Shown one piece after another: positions 25,382 through 33,734 of a stretch of 64,000 nt of DNA; the first letter of the stretch is position 1; every line of letters begins with the position of its first letter. Source of the stretch: JALOLV01 sp046295175 (GTDB taxonomy: Bacteria > Bacteroidota > Bacteroidia > Cytophagales > Spirosomataceae); contig JBKBNY010000001.1 of NCBI GenBank assembly GCA_046295175.1, positions 434,001 through 498,000 on the forward strand. Direction: 5' to 3'. The position numbers and the translations under genes were made by a program. Below the pieces are notes generated by a model. It was not told the origin of the DNA and did no database searches. It saw only the letters and a list, made by a program, of their open reading frames with translations.

Positions 25382-28120
25382 ATGGATTCACTTAAATTGA
25401 AATGGCTGGCGGCAGTGCTGCTTCCGGTTATCGCAGCTGTTTCTTATCTCAAATTTGGAGGAGATAAAATCAGTTATAACGAAGAAATCCGCCCGATTTT
25501 TAATAAGAAATGTATTGTCTGCCACGGAGGAGTTAAGAAAAGTGGCAATTTCAGTTTATTATTTCCAGAAGAAGCCTACGCCAAAGCCAAATCGGGCAAA
25601 TACGCCATCATTCCGTACGATGCCGATAATTCAGAACTCATCAAACGCATCAAAACACACGACCCAGAGTTGCGAATGCCCAAAGAAAAAGAGCCACTGA
25701 CCGATGAAGAAATCAGTAAAATCGAACAATGGATAAACGAAGGAGCCAAATGGGAAGACCACTGGGCATACATCAAACCCCGAACTGATATTACCCCACC
25801 TGATGCCGGCAAAGACTGGGCAGTCAATGGCATTGATAATTTCATTTTTCAAAAATTGGCATCCGAAAACTTAAAACCTTCAGAAGAAGCCGACAAAGCC
25901 GATTTGCTTCGCCGATTAAGTTTAGATTTGGTCGGCCTCCCTCCTACCGCCCAAGAGACAGCCGACTTTCTCAAAGACAATTCGACAAATGCTTACGAAA
26001 AACAAGTTGATAGATTGCTCAAATCTCCCGCCTTTGGTGAGCGATGGGCTACTATGTGGCTCGATTTGGCTCGCTATGCCGATTCAAAAGGCTACGAAAA
26101 AGACCTCGACCGTAGTATCTGGAAGTACCGAGACTGGGTCATTCGGGCATTTAATCGAGATATGCCTTTCGACCAATTCACGGTTCAACAATTAGCTGGC
26201 GACTTGATTCAACCCAAAGGCAGTGAGCCAGTTGAAGAATTTGAAAATCGACTTATCGCGACGGCATTCCACCGCAACACAATGGCCAATGACGAAGGCG
26301 GTACCAACGACGAAGAATTTAGAAATATGGCTTTATTCGACCGTGTTTCGACCACGATGGAGGTTTGGCAAGGAACTACGATGTCTTGCGTGCAATGTCA
26401 TAGCCATCCTTATGACCCATTCCGACACGAAGATTTTTATCGGCTGATGGCGTTTTTTAATAATACCCAAGACCGAGATTTATACAACGAAAAACCTCAT
26501 TTAAAGACTTTTACCAAAACCAAAGAGCAAGAAGTAAATCGGCTTTTGGCATGGTTGCACAAGCAAGCCCCAGTACAAGTTGATGAAAAAAAGAGGCTTT
26601 TGGACGATAAGAGGCAGGATTTTCTACGAAAAATGGGATACTACCGCATCGAAGCCGAGGATTTTGACAGCACCAGCCGCCACATCGAACTCTGGAACAA
26701 CCAAAAAACCATTATGCAAACCACCGAAGGTGCATACACGGTTTACGAAGACGTTGATTTGAGTAATATTACGGCGGTCAATTACCGCTATCAAAGTGGT
26801 GCCGAAAATGCTTTTATTGAGATGCGATTAGATAAATCGGATGGTGAATTAATCAGTCGTGTAGAAACCAAATGTAGCGAAAAAACGGTCAATTCGGGTT
26901 GGTATGCTTGGAGTCAATACACGACATCGTCGGGAAAAGTCAAACCCACAAAAGGGGTGCATGATGTGTATTTGGTTTACAGAAAAGGCAAAAACTTTTG
27001 GACAGATTTAATTCATCTCGATTGGATGGATTTGATTTCGGATAAAGCTCCGAAGAATGCAATGCCGAAGGCATTTCAAGATTCTCTACAAAAATTGGCC
27101 GAAGTTGAAGCAATTCCGACCCCAATCATGCTCGACCGACCGACTACGAGAGCCAGAAAAACCCACGTTTTTATTCGTGGAAATTGGCTTACCAAAGGGC
27201 AAGAGGTATCGCCCGACGTTCCGAAATCGCTACCGAGTATCAAAAATTACAGCAACAATCGCTTAGGGCTTGGGCAATGGTTGGTAAGTAAAGAAAATCC
27301 GTTGACTGGCCGAGTAATTGTCAATCGTTTTTGGGAGCAACTCTTCGGAATTGGTTTGGTAGAATCGCTCGAAGATTTCGGAAGTATGGGAGCAAAACCT
27401 ACGCATCCCGAACTTTTGGACTGGCTTGCCGTTCGATTCATCAATGATTATAACTGGAGCATCAAAAAACTCCTCAAAACAATGGTGATGTCGGCAACCT
27501 ATCGGCAATCGGCCATCATTACCAAAGAATTACAAGAAAAAGACCCTCGAAACCTGCTTTTGGCTCGTGGTCCGAGGGTGAGATTATCGGCCGAGCAAAT
27601 CAGAGACCAAGCTCTTTTGGTGAGTGGATTGTTGAATCCTGAAATGTATGGCCCGAGCGTTCGTCCGCCAAATCCAACCGACGAAAGTTGGCGTAAAGAA
27701 CCAACCCAAAACCTTTATCGTAGAGCAGTTTACACGTACTGGCGACGCACCAATCCATACCCTTCGATGATTACCTTCGATAGCCCTCAACGCAACGTCT
27801 GTATTTCTCGCAGGGTTCGTACTAATACGCCATTGCAAGCCCTCACATCGCTAAACGATACGGTTTATTACGCAGCAGCCCAAAAAATTGCGATGAAAAT
27901 GATGGAAACAAAAACGCCCAAAATTGAGCAGAAAATCAATGCGGGGTATTATCAGATATTTCAGAAAAATCCAGCCAAACAAAAAACACAGCTTCTGGGG
28001 CAGCTATTCCAAGAGGCCTATTTCGATTTCAAGAAAAAGAAAAAACCAAATGCCGAATACTTAGCCCTGACCGTTACGGCCAATGCCATGTTGAATTTAG
28101 ACGAATTTCTGACCAAATGA
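25382..28120 (+). CDS. PSCyt1/PSCyt2/PSD1 planctomycete-type cytochrome protein
   Basis: The 912-residue protein has an N-terminal membrane anchor (about 8-27), a PSCyt1 domain with haem motif CIVCH (IRPIFNKKCIVCHGG, about 36-50), a DUF1549/PSCyt2 domain (AVNGIDNFIFQKLASENLKP onward) with a second CVQCH motif (MSCVQCHSHPYDPFRHEDFY), and a C-terminal DUF1553/PSD1 domain (GLGQWLVSKENPLTGRVIVN, TNTPLQALTSLNDTVYYAAA). A carbohydrate-binding-like segment lies between them. Such proteins pair with DUF1501 proteins, as here, where the genes overlap by 4 nt. They are thought to take part in extracytoplasmic polysaccharide or sulfated-compound metabolism; the reaction is unknown. Confidence 0.9.
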   Translation: MDSLKLKWLAAVLLPVIAAVSYLKFGGDKISYNEEIRPIFNKKCIVCHGGVKKSGNFSLLFPEEAYAKAKSGKYAIIPYDADNSELIKRIKTHDPELRMPKEKEPLTDEEISKIEQWINEGAKWEDHWAYIKPRTDITPPDAGKDWAVNGIDNFIFQKLASENLKPSEEADKADLLRRLSLDLVGLPPTAQETADFLKDNSTNAYEKQVDRLLKSPAFGERWATMWLDLARYADSKGYEKDLDRSIWKYRDWVIRAFNRDMPFDQFTVQQLAGDLIQPKGSEPVEEFENRLIATAFHRNTMANDEGGTNDEEFRNMALFDRVSTTMEVWQGTTMSCVQCHSHPYDPFRHEDFYRLMAFFNNTQDRDLYNEKPHLKTFTKTKEQEVNRLLAWLHKQAPVQVDEKKRLLDDKRQDFLRKMGYYRIEAEDFDSTSRHIELWNNQKTIMQTTEGAYTVYEDVDLSNITAVNYRYQSGAENAFIEMRLDKSDGELISRVETKCSEKTVNSGWYAWSQYTTSSGKVKPTKGVHDVYLVYRKGKNFWTDLIHLDWMDLISDKAPKNAMPKAFQDSLQKLAEVEAIPTPIMLDRPTTRARKTHVFIRGNWLTKGQEVSPDVPKSLPSIKNYSNNRLGLGQWLVSKENPLTGRVIVNRFWEQLFGIGLVESLEDFGSMGAKPTHPELLDWLAVRFINDYNWSIKKLLKTMVMSATYRQSAIITKELQEKDPRNLLLARGPRVRLSAEQIRDQALLVSGLLNPEMYGPSVRPPNPTDESWRKEPTQNLYRRAVYTYWRRTNPYPSMITFDSPQRNVCISRRVRTNTPLQALTSLNDTVYYAAAQKIAMKMMETKTPKIEQKINAGYYQIFQKNPAKQKTQLLGQLFQEAYFDFKKKKKPNAEYLALTVTANAMLNLDEFLTK

Positions 28121-29601
28121 AAAGAACAAGTATTGCACAAGAAGCCTTCTTCGACGAAGCAGCATTCAACACCCGCCGTCATTTCCTAAAAAAATGCACT
28201 TCTGGTCTGGGTGGATTGGTTTTAGGCTCGGTTTTGGGCGGATGTTTTGGTGGTGATTCAAAAAAGCCAATCGTAGAAGAAAACCCTTTTGCGGTCAAGC
28301 CGCCGCATTTTCCGGCCAAAGCAAAAAATATTATCTTTTTGCACATGGAGGGGGCTCCGTCACAGCTTGAGTTGTTCGACTATAAACCCGAATTATCCAA
28401 GTTAGATGGTCAGCTTTGTCCGTCATCTTTGTTGGAGGGCAAAAGATTTGCCTTCATCAAAGGCACGCCCAAAATGCTCGGTCCGCAGGCGACTTTTCAG
28501 CAATATGGGCAATCTGGAGCATGGTTTTCTGATTATTTCAAACATTTGCCTCAACTCGCCGATGATTTAACTTTTTTGAAAGCCATGCACACCGACGAGT
28601 TCAACCATGCTCCTGCACAGCTTTTTATGCACACGGGTAGTGCAAGGGTTGGGCGTCCGAGTTTGGGTTCGTGGATAACCTACGGTTTGGGTTCTGCCAA
28701 TCAGAATTTACCTGCTTACGTTGTCTTGGTTTCGGGTTCGGAGCCGAGTGCTGGCAAATACCTATGGGGCAATGGTTTCCTGCCTTCGGTGTATCAGGGA
28801 GTGCAGTGCCGCTCAAAAGGCGACCCAGTTTTGTATATCAATAACCCAAGCGATATTGATACAGATTTACGAAAAAAATCAATCGAGACGATAAATAAAA
28901 TCAATCAACTTACCTACGATGAAATCGGCGACCCGGAGACTTTGACTCGAATCTCGCAATACGAAATGGCGTTTAGGATGCAAGCCGAAGTACCCGAAAC
29001 GATGGATATTGCCGACGAACCAGCCTACATCCATGAAATGTACGGTATCGAAATGGGCAAGGCGACTTTTGCCAATAACTGCCTTTTGGCTCGTAAACTC
29101 ATCGAAAAAGGGGTTCGGGTGGTTCAGTTATTCGACCGTCGCTGGGATAACCACGGCACCGACGAAGGTAGCGGTGTAGATATTGGTCTGCGGAGAAATG
29201 TAGAGTACATCGACAAACCGCTGACGGCTCTTATCAACGACCTCAAACAACGAGGGCTGCTCGATGAAACGTTGATTGTTTGGGGTGGAGAATTTGGACG
29301 CACGCCCATGATGGAAAACCGTGCGGGCGATAACAACACACATTTGAAAGGGCGTGACCACCACGTAGATGCTTTCACGATGTTTATGGCAGGAGCAGGC
29401 CTCAAAAAGGGGTATTCGCACGGCGAAACCGATGAAATCGGTTATTACGGAATCAAAGGCAAAACCCATATCCACGACCTACAAGCAACCATCATGCACC
29501 TGATGGGCTTCGACCACGAGCAGTTCACTTTTCCGTTTCAAGGAAGGAATTTCAGATTGACCGATGTGAGCGGTAAAGTGGTGAGGGAAGTACTTGGGTA
29601 G
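28117..29601 (+). CDS. DUF1501 domain-containing protein, putative Tat lipoprotein
   Basis: The 494-residue protein belongs to the DUF1501 (sulfatase-like alkaline-phosphatase fold) family: NIIFLHMEGAPSQLELFDYK, FNHAPAQLFMHTGS, LFDRRWDNHGTDEG, VWGGEFGRTPMMENRAGDNN and GRDHHVDAFTMFMAGAGLKK carry the metal-site Asp/His residues. The N-terminus has a twin-arginine motif (TRRHFLKK) followed by a hydrophobic stretch and a lipobox-like LGGC, so it may be a Tat-exported lipoprotein. Its ATG overlaps the stop of the PSCyt gene. The substrate is unknown; family members occur with sulfatases, as here. Confidence 0.9.
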   Translation: MKRTSIAQEAFFDEAAFNTRRHFLKKCTSGLGGLVLGSVLGGCFGGDSKKPIVEENPFAVKPPHFPAKAKNIIFLHMEGAPSQLELFDYKPELSKLDGQLCPSSLLEGKRFAFIKGTPKMLGPQATFQQYGQSGAWFSDYFKHLPQLADDLTFLKAMHTDEFNHAPAQLFMHTGSARVGRPSLGSWITYGLGSANQNLPAYVVLVSGSEPSAGKYLWGNGFLPSVYQGVQCRSKGDPVLYINNPSDIDTDLRKKSIETINKINQLTYDEIGDPETLTRISQYEMAFRMQAEVPETMDIADEPAYIHEMYGIEMGKATFANNCLLARKLIEKGVRVVQLFDRRWDNHGTDEGSGVDIGLRRNVEYIDKPLTALINDLKQRGLLDETLIVWGGEFGRTPMMENRAGDNNTHLKGRDHHVDAFTMFMAGAGLKKGYSHGETDEIGYYGIKGKTHIHDLQATIMHLMGFDHEQFTFPFQGRNFRLTDVSGKVVREVLG

Positions 29602-29621
29602 TTTTAGTGTTTATTTGAAAT

Positions 29622-29685
29622 GCAGTCGGGAGACTGCCGTTATATTGTGGTCGAAGACGTATCGCTATGCAATAAGTCTTCAACC
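29622..29685. repeat. Tandem stem-loops between DUF1501 and sulfatase genes
   Basis: Two hairpins occur: GCAGTC-GGGA-GACTGC (29622-29637) and GGTCGAAGAC / GTCTTCAACC with one mismatch around a 17-nt loop (29649-29685). The sequence GTCTTCGACC, an exact complement of the first arm, also occurs at 31726-31735. They lie between convergent genes and may end transcription, but the tandem design suggests a dispersed palindromic element. Confidence 0.6.
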
Positions 29686-29801
29686 AGTTGATTCTAAGAA
29701 CGCAATTTTGCTCGGTTGATTCGCCTATACCCTTTTAAAAACCTTATTTAAACCTACAAAGTCAAGAAGGCAATCCGTAACTCACGTTATTTACTTTAGT
29801 T

Positions 29802-31313
29802 CTATTTGTTTACTTCAAAATCGTATTTATTCCCAACGATTTGCTTCATAAGGCTTTTCATTTCTTCTAATTTTTTCGGATTTGTTTTAGCTAAATTATC
29901 CTTCTCCGAAATATCAGACTTTAAGTTAAATAACTGATAATCAATAGAATTACCTAATTCAATATTTACATCTTTTGAAACAGCATTACCCTTGTAGGGT
30001 GGAATCATAGCCCAATCACCGCTACGAAAAGCTAACCTCGTTGATGCTTCGATGACCAAATTGCTTCTTCCTTTTTTGGTTTTACCCAAAAACGCATCTA
30101 ACATATTCTGACTATCATTTGATGGTATTTGCTGGCCCACCAAAGCAGCAAAAGATGCTAAAAAATCAATCTGACAAACCAAAGCATCCGAAACTTGCGG
30201 TTTGATTTTACCATTCCAATATGCCAAAAACGGAACTCTCGTACCGGCTTCATACAAACTATATTTTCCGCCACGAAGCCCACCCGAAGGCGTATGATTG
30301 CCCAATTTTTCGACAGCATCATCATAATAGCCATCGTTTAGCACAGGCCCGTTATCGCTCGAAAGGATAATCAAAGTATTTTTATCTAATCCCTCTGCCT
30401 CTAATTTTTTTAGGATTTCGCCTACACACCAGTCAGCTTCGAGAATAACATCACCACGAGGCCCCAGACCAGATTTACCTGCAAAACGAGGGTGTGGAGT
30501 ACGAGGAACATGAGGCTGATGTAGAGCATAATATAGAAAAAACGGCTTCTTACTGTTATTTTCAATGAAATTTAATGACTTTTGAAGAAAAACATCTGCC
30601 ATTTCTTCGTCATTCCAAAGTGCTGCTTTACCCCCTTTCTGATAGCCAATTCGTGGAATTCCGAAATGTACACTATAATTATGCCCATGATGCCACTTTT
30701 GTCTGGTCATCAATTCAGGATTTGAGATAGCAGTCGGTTCGCCATCGAAGTTCTTGTTATAATTCACAAAGATTGGGTCTTTTTCATTCAATCCAACTAC
30801 CTTTCTATTCTCGATATAGACTGTCGGCACCCTATCTGTTGTGGCCGCCATAATATACGAATAATCAAAACCCACATCATTTGGGTTGAGTGATAAATCT
30901 TTATTCCAATCAATTTCTCCCTTACCGATTCCTAAATGCCATTTGCCAACCACTGCTGTCTGATAACCTGCCTTTTTGAGCATTTTGGGTAAGGTAATCA
31001 ATGAAGTATCAATTAGCAATGGAGCATCGCCCGGAAGAACCCTCGCACGCTCGTTTTTCCAAGGATAAATACCTGTGAGCAAAGCAAATCGGCTTGGCGT
31101 ACAAGTTGCCGAAGTTGCATAACCATTGGTAAATCGGATTCCTCCGTTGGCTAATTTATCCATATTTGGGGTTGATAATGTTCCTTTTTTATAAGCCGAA
31201 ACATCGCCGTAACCCAAGTCATCGGCATAAATCAAGATGATGTTGGGTCTATTTTTTTGAGCGAAAACAAAACTTGAGAATAATAAAAAGCAGGATAAAA
31301 GAAATTTTTTCAT
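29802..31313 (-). CDS. Secreted sulfatase, arylsulfatase type
   Basis: The 503-residue protein has a signal peptide (1-18) and the S1 sulfatase signature: NIILIYADDLGYGDVSAY (metal-binding DD), then CTPSRFALLTG, in which Cys is the residue oxidised to formylglycine by a maturase. GKWHLG, the HxxH-like ALHQPHVPRTPHPRF and LIILSSDNGPVLNDGYYDD complete the metal site. It removes sulfate esters, probably from polysaccharides, in the periplasm or outside. No formylglycine-generating enzyme gene is present here. It faces the DUF1501 gene, which fits a shared sulfated-substrate theme. Confidence 0.93.
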   Translation of the reverse strand: MKKFLLSCFLLFSSFVFAQKNRPNIILIYADDLGYGDVSAYKKGTLSTPNMDKLANGGIRFTNGYATSATCTPSRFALLTGIYPWKNERARVLPGDAPLLIDTSLITLPKMLKKAGYQTAVVGKWHLGIGKGEIDWNKDLSLNPNDVGFDYSYIMAATTDRVPTVYIENRKVVGLNEKDPIFVNYNKNFDGEPTAISNPELMTRQKWHHGHNYSVHFGIPRIGYQKGGKAALWNDEEMADVFLQKSLNFIENNSKKPFFLYYALHQPHVPRTPHPRFAGKSGLGPRGDVILEADWCVGEILKKLEAEGLDKNTLIILSSDNGPVLNDGYYDDAVEKLGNHTPSGGLRGGKYSLYEAGTRVPFLAYWNGKIKPQVSDALVCQIDFLASFAALVGQQIPSNDSQNMLDAFLGKTKKGRSNLVIEASTRLAFRSGDWAMIPPYKGNAVSKDVNIELGNSIDYQLFNLKSDISEKDNLAKTNPKKLEEMKSLMKQIVGNKYDFEVNK

Positions 31314-31660
31314 TGTTTTAGTTTTAGAGAAGACTTACTTCCATTTTCCTTGCATAACTTCAAATAATTTTTCAAGTTATGTTTGGGTTGTTGACGTGTT
31401 TATCAATCGAAATTAAGTATATTTTTTGACGATATTATACATTTTACACTAAACTCAATAGTTTGGCGTCCTATTTTTGGTTTTATTAATCTTTCAAATT
31501 ATTATCTACATTTACAAAAGTCGCCCGTCTGCTTATTTCTCTGTGAAGTATTCACTTCATGGGTGCGTTTTCCGCAATGGATATTGTTGTTCTTTAAACG
31601 ACCTCAACAAGCCACTTTTCGTTTTGAACCAGCTAAACTTGGACATCATTCACCCCGTTG

Positions 31661-31706
31661 GTTTGAGATTCCAATCTCAAACTCAAATGATAGGGTTTCC
31701 AAACCC
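31661..31706. repeat. Two tandem palindromes, GATT/AATC type
   Basis: GTTTGAGATT-CC-AATCTCAAAC (10-bp perfect stem, 31661-31682) is followed 10 nt later by GGGTTT-CC-AAACCC (31693-31706). The first shares the GATT...AATC core and 10-bp stem length with the element at 188-210. No gene end lies closer than 150 nt, so a terminator role is unlikely. Confidence 0.6.
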
Positions 31707-31778
31707 CACTACGATAAAATCGGTTGTCTTCGACCAAATAATAATGAAAATAGAAATTGCCACAATAGGCTATAACAA

Positions 31779-31821
31779 AAAAGAGGCTTTGCAGAGTAAT
31801 TTACCCCACAAAACCTCTTTT
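31779..31821 (-). terminator. Terminator of the oxidoreductase operon
   Basis: Arms AAAAGAGGCTTTG (31779-31791) and CAAAACCTCTTTT (31809-31821) pair with one mismatch. Read on the minus strand, the hairpin follows the beta-subunit stop codon by 17 nt and is followed by a T-rich tract. Confidence 0.8.
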
Positions 31822-31838
31822 GCTAATACATTTATTTA

Positions 31839-32891
31839 TCAACGATGGTCGGCGTTGATGGCTGCAAGAGTATCAATACTTGGCATCACGTCTTTTTCGG
31901 CAAGAGAATTTAACGGACGCTTCGTCGTCTTGATGACGTCGTGTAAATCTTGGCTTTCGGTATCAATATAAAGCAATCCTGTCAAAATTTCACCCTTCGA
32001 GCGAGCATCTTGCAAACGATTCATGGCCGAATCCCTATCTTTTGGGTTCCATCCCGAAGCTAATTTATGCAATTGCAAATACGACCCATCGTGTAATTCT
32101 ACTTCGGTCGAGTCGCCTTCGCTATAATCAAGCGTGATTTCGGTTCTTTCGGGTACAAAATCTACCATCGAAAGTGCTTCAACGTGTTCACGTACATAAT
32201 CATACGATTTGGTCGAACCAACGTTATTATTGAATGTTACGCAAGGCGAAATCACATCAATAAATGCAAACCCATGATGCGACATTGCCGCTTTTATCAG
32301 CGGAATAAGCTGTGCTTTATCGCCCGAAAAACTACGAGCCACAAAACTCGCACCTAATTCAAGGGCCAATCCAGCTAAGTCAATTCCTTCAAAAACGTTT
32401 GTAGAGCCAGCTTTGCTTACCGAGCCAACATCTGCCGTTGCCGAGTCTTGACCTTTTGTTAATCCGTAGCAGCCATTATTCATCACAATGTAGGTCATAT
32501 TTAGATTTCGGCGAATCGCATGGACAAATTGCCCCATACCGATTGAGGCAGTATCGCCATCGCCCGAAACGCCCAAATACAATAAATCTCGATTGGCAAG
32601 ATATGCACCAGTCGCTACCGAAGGCATACGACCATGTACAGAGTTGAACCCGTGTGAGTTATTGAGAAAATAGGTCGGTGTCTTTGACGAACACCCAATA
32701 CCCGAAAGTTTGGCGATACGATGTGGCTCGACCGACATCTCGTAGCAAGCCTGTACGATAGCACCACTGATAGAATCGTGCCCACAACCCGCACAAAGCG
32801 TAGAAATAACACCTTCGTAATCACTTTTTGCGAATCCCACCCTATTTTTGGGCATTTCTGGGTGGCGGAATTTGGGTTTTATAAATGACAT
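31839..32891 (-). CDS. korB: 2-oxoacid:ferredoxin oxidoreductase, beta subunit
   Basis: The beta subunit binds thiamine diphosphate and one [4Fe-4S] cluster. The 350-residue protein shows the cluster cysteines (CAGCGHDSISG, SGIGCSS and SPCVTFNNNVG), the ThDP motif GDGDTASIGMGQFVHA...NNGCYGLTKGQ, and the C-terminal domain of KorB/PorB proteins. With the alpha-gamma subunit at 33735-35567 it would oxidise a 2-oxoacid, probably 2-oxoglutarate, to the acyl-CoA with reduced ferredoxin. It is the last gene of the operon, separated from the alpha gene by two unrelated genes and a 152-nt AT-rich spacer. Substrate choice is inferred. Confidence 0.9.
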   Translation of the reverse strand: MSFIKPKFRHPEMPKNRVGFAKSDYEGVISTLCAGCGHDSISGAIVQACYEMSVEPHRIAKLSGIGCSSKTPTYFLNNSHGFNSVHGRMPSVATGAYLANRDLLYLGVSGDGDTASIGMGQFVHAIRRNLNMTYIVMNNGCYGLTKGQDSATADVGSVSKAGSTNVFEGIDLAGLALELGASFVARSFSGDKAQLIPLIKAAMSHHGFAFIDVISPCVTFNNNVGSTKSYDYVREHVEALSMVDFVPERTEITLDYSEGDSTEVELHDGSYLQLHKLASGWNPKDRDSAMNRLQDARSKGEILTGLLYIDTESQDLHDVIKTTKRPLNSLAEKDVMPSIDTLAAINADHR

Positions 32892-32920
32892 TTGATTGAA
32901 TAATTCTTGGTTAATGAGTA

Positions 32921-33005
32921 GTTAATCGAAAATAGTTAATTGTTAATAGTAGTCATTAATTCCCTGATTTCAGTATTTTTTAACGATTAACCATTAACTA
33001 ATAAC
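32921..33005. repeat. AT-rich TTAATCG repeat unit
   Basis: GTTAATCGAAAATAGTTAAT (32921-32940) continues with TGTTAATAG; a related inverted unit, TAACGATTAACCATTAAC, lies at 32981-32998. The same wording occurs at 1498-1522, 8691-8730 and 40771-40807, so this is a dispersed intergenic motif. It lies between the coiled-coil gene and korB, where it separates korB from the rest of the operon. Confidence 0.55.
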
Positions 33006-33043
33006 ATAAATTATTTGCTATCGAGTATTTATAGGATAATTTC

Positions 33044-33253
33044 TTACGCTGCTTTTGAATGATTTTCTACTTTGAGTTCAAATTGAGCTAATAATTCATT
33101 GAGTTGCTCTTTGTACTGCTCCTTCAATTTTTGATAGCCTTCTATCGCCAATGTATCAGGTGTAGGCAACTCTTGATGCTTATGGATTAGCTTATTCAAA
33201 CGTTCGATTCGTTTCAAAATATCCTCTAAAACAATTGATAAGTTCTTTTCCAT
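33044..33253 (-). CDS. Small coiled-coil protein paired with nucleotidyltransferase
   Basis: The 69-residue product (MEKNLSIVLEDILKRIERLN onward) is almost entirely heptad-like helix with many Glu, Lys and Leu residues, and looks like a coiled coil. It begins 4 nt after the stop of the nucleotidyltransferase gene, so the two form a tight pair. I do not recognise the family. A regulatory or antitoxin-like role toward its neighbour is possible but only inferred. Confidence 0.6.
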   Translation of the reverse strand: MEKNLSIVLEDILKRIERLNKLIHKHQELPTPDTLAIEGYQKLKEQYKEQLNELLAQFELKVENHSKAA

Positions 33254-33257
33254 GATT

Positions 33258-33716
33258 TCACGGTTTTAATTCTAAGAAACCTTTAGGATACCTCCTACCT
33301 GTTTTGATATTCTTTCTCGTAAAAGAAAACTGAAATATCCATTCATCTTTATCCATCTCATAAATGTACCTCAATGGATGATTCTCTGGATAGATTCTAA
33401 CAAAATACAAATCAAGTAATTTAAATTCGTTCCTAAGATTCCGTAATTCTTTTTGAAATTTTTCGTTTTGTTCGGCCCCGATAAACACTACAATATCAAT
33501 ATCGTTTGGGTCTTCTTTTTTAGTAACAAAACTTCCATTTATCCAAAAATAAGTATCTTTCAACTGTAATTTAGAAATTTCTCCCAGAAAATGTAAAAAT
33601 TCTTGATACAAACTTGTTCGTTTCTGATTCCATACAAAATTGTTAGATAATTCTTCTTTGCTTATCTTGATTACGTCATACGGTTTCAAAAATCCGAACT
33701 CATCAAACTCTAACAT
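33258..33716 (-). CDS. Nucleotidyltransferase-fold protein (DUF6932-like)
   Basis: The 152-residue protein has the polymerase-beta nucleotidyltransferase motif GSFVTKKEDPNDIDIVVF (about 66-83), with the GS...D-x-D arrangement that binds metal and nucleotide; the third acidic residue may be in FKLLDLYFVRIY. It resembles small DUF6932-like NTases. Such stand-alone NTases often act as antitoxins or toxins in MNT-type pairs, or as modifying enzymes. It lies 18 nt after the alpha-subunit gene and is followed by a coiled-coil gene, inside the oxidoreductase operon. Function is unproven. Confidence 0.75.
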   Translation of the reverse strand: MLEFDEFGFLKPYDVIKISKEELSNNFVWNQKRTSLYQEFLHFLGEISKLQLKDTYFWINGSFVTKKEDPNDIDIVVFIGAEQNEKFQKELRNLRNEFKLLDLYFVRIYPENHPLRYIYEMDKDEWIFQFSFTRKNIKTGRRYPKGFLELKP

Positions 33717-33734
33717 AGAATCTTACATTGACTT

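Larger units (their letters stand above)
31314..31838. other. 525-bp non-coding region with palindromes
   Basis: No believable gene lies here; an open frame on the plus strand runs into the antisense of the korB gene. The region carries the tandem palindromes at 31661-31706, the GTCTTCGACC motif (31726-31735) and the terminator at 31779-31821. The remainder is AT-rich upstream DNA of the sulfatase gene, presumably with its promoter, which I could not identify clearly. Confidence 0.5.

Noticed and set aside
31477..31971. Plus-strand open frame of 164 codons
   Set aside because: It runs into the antisense strand of korB and crosses palindromes and a terminator; composition is not protein-like.
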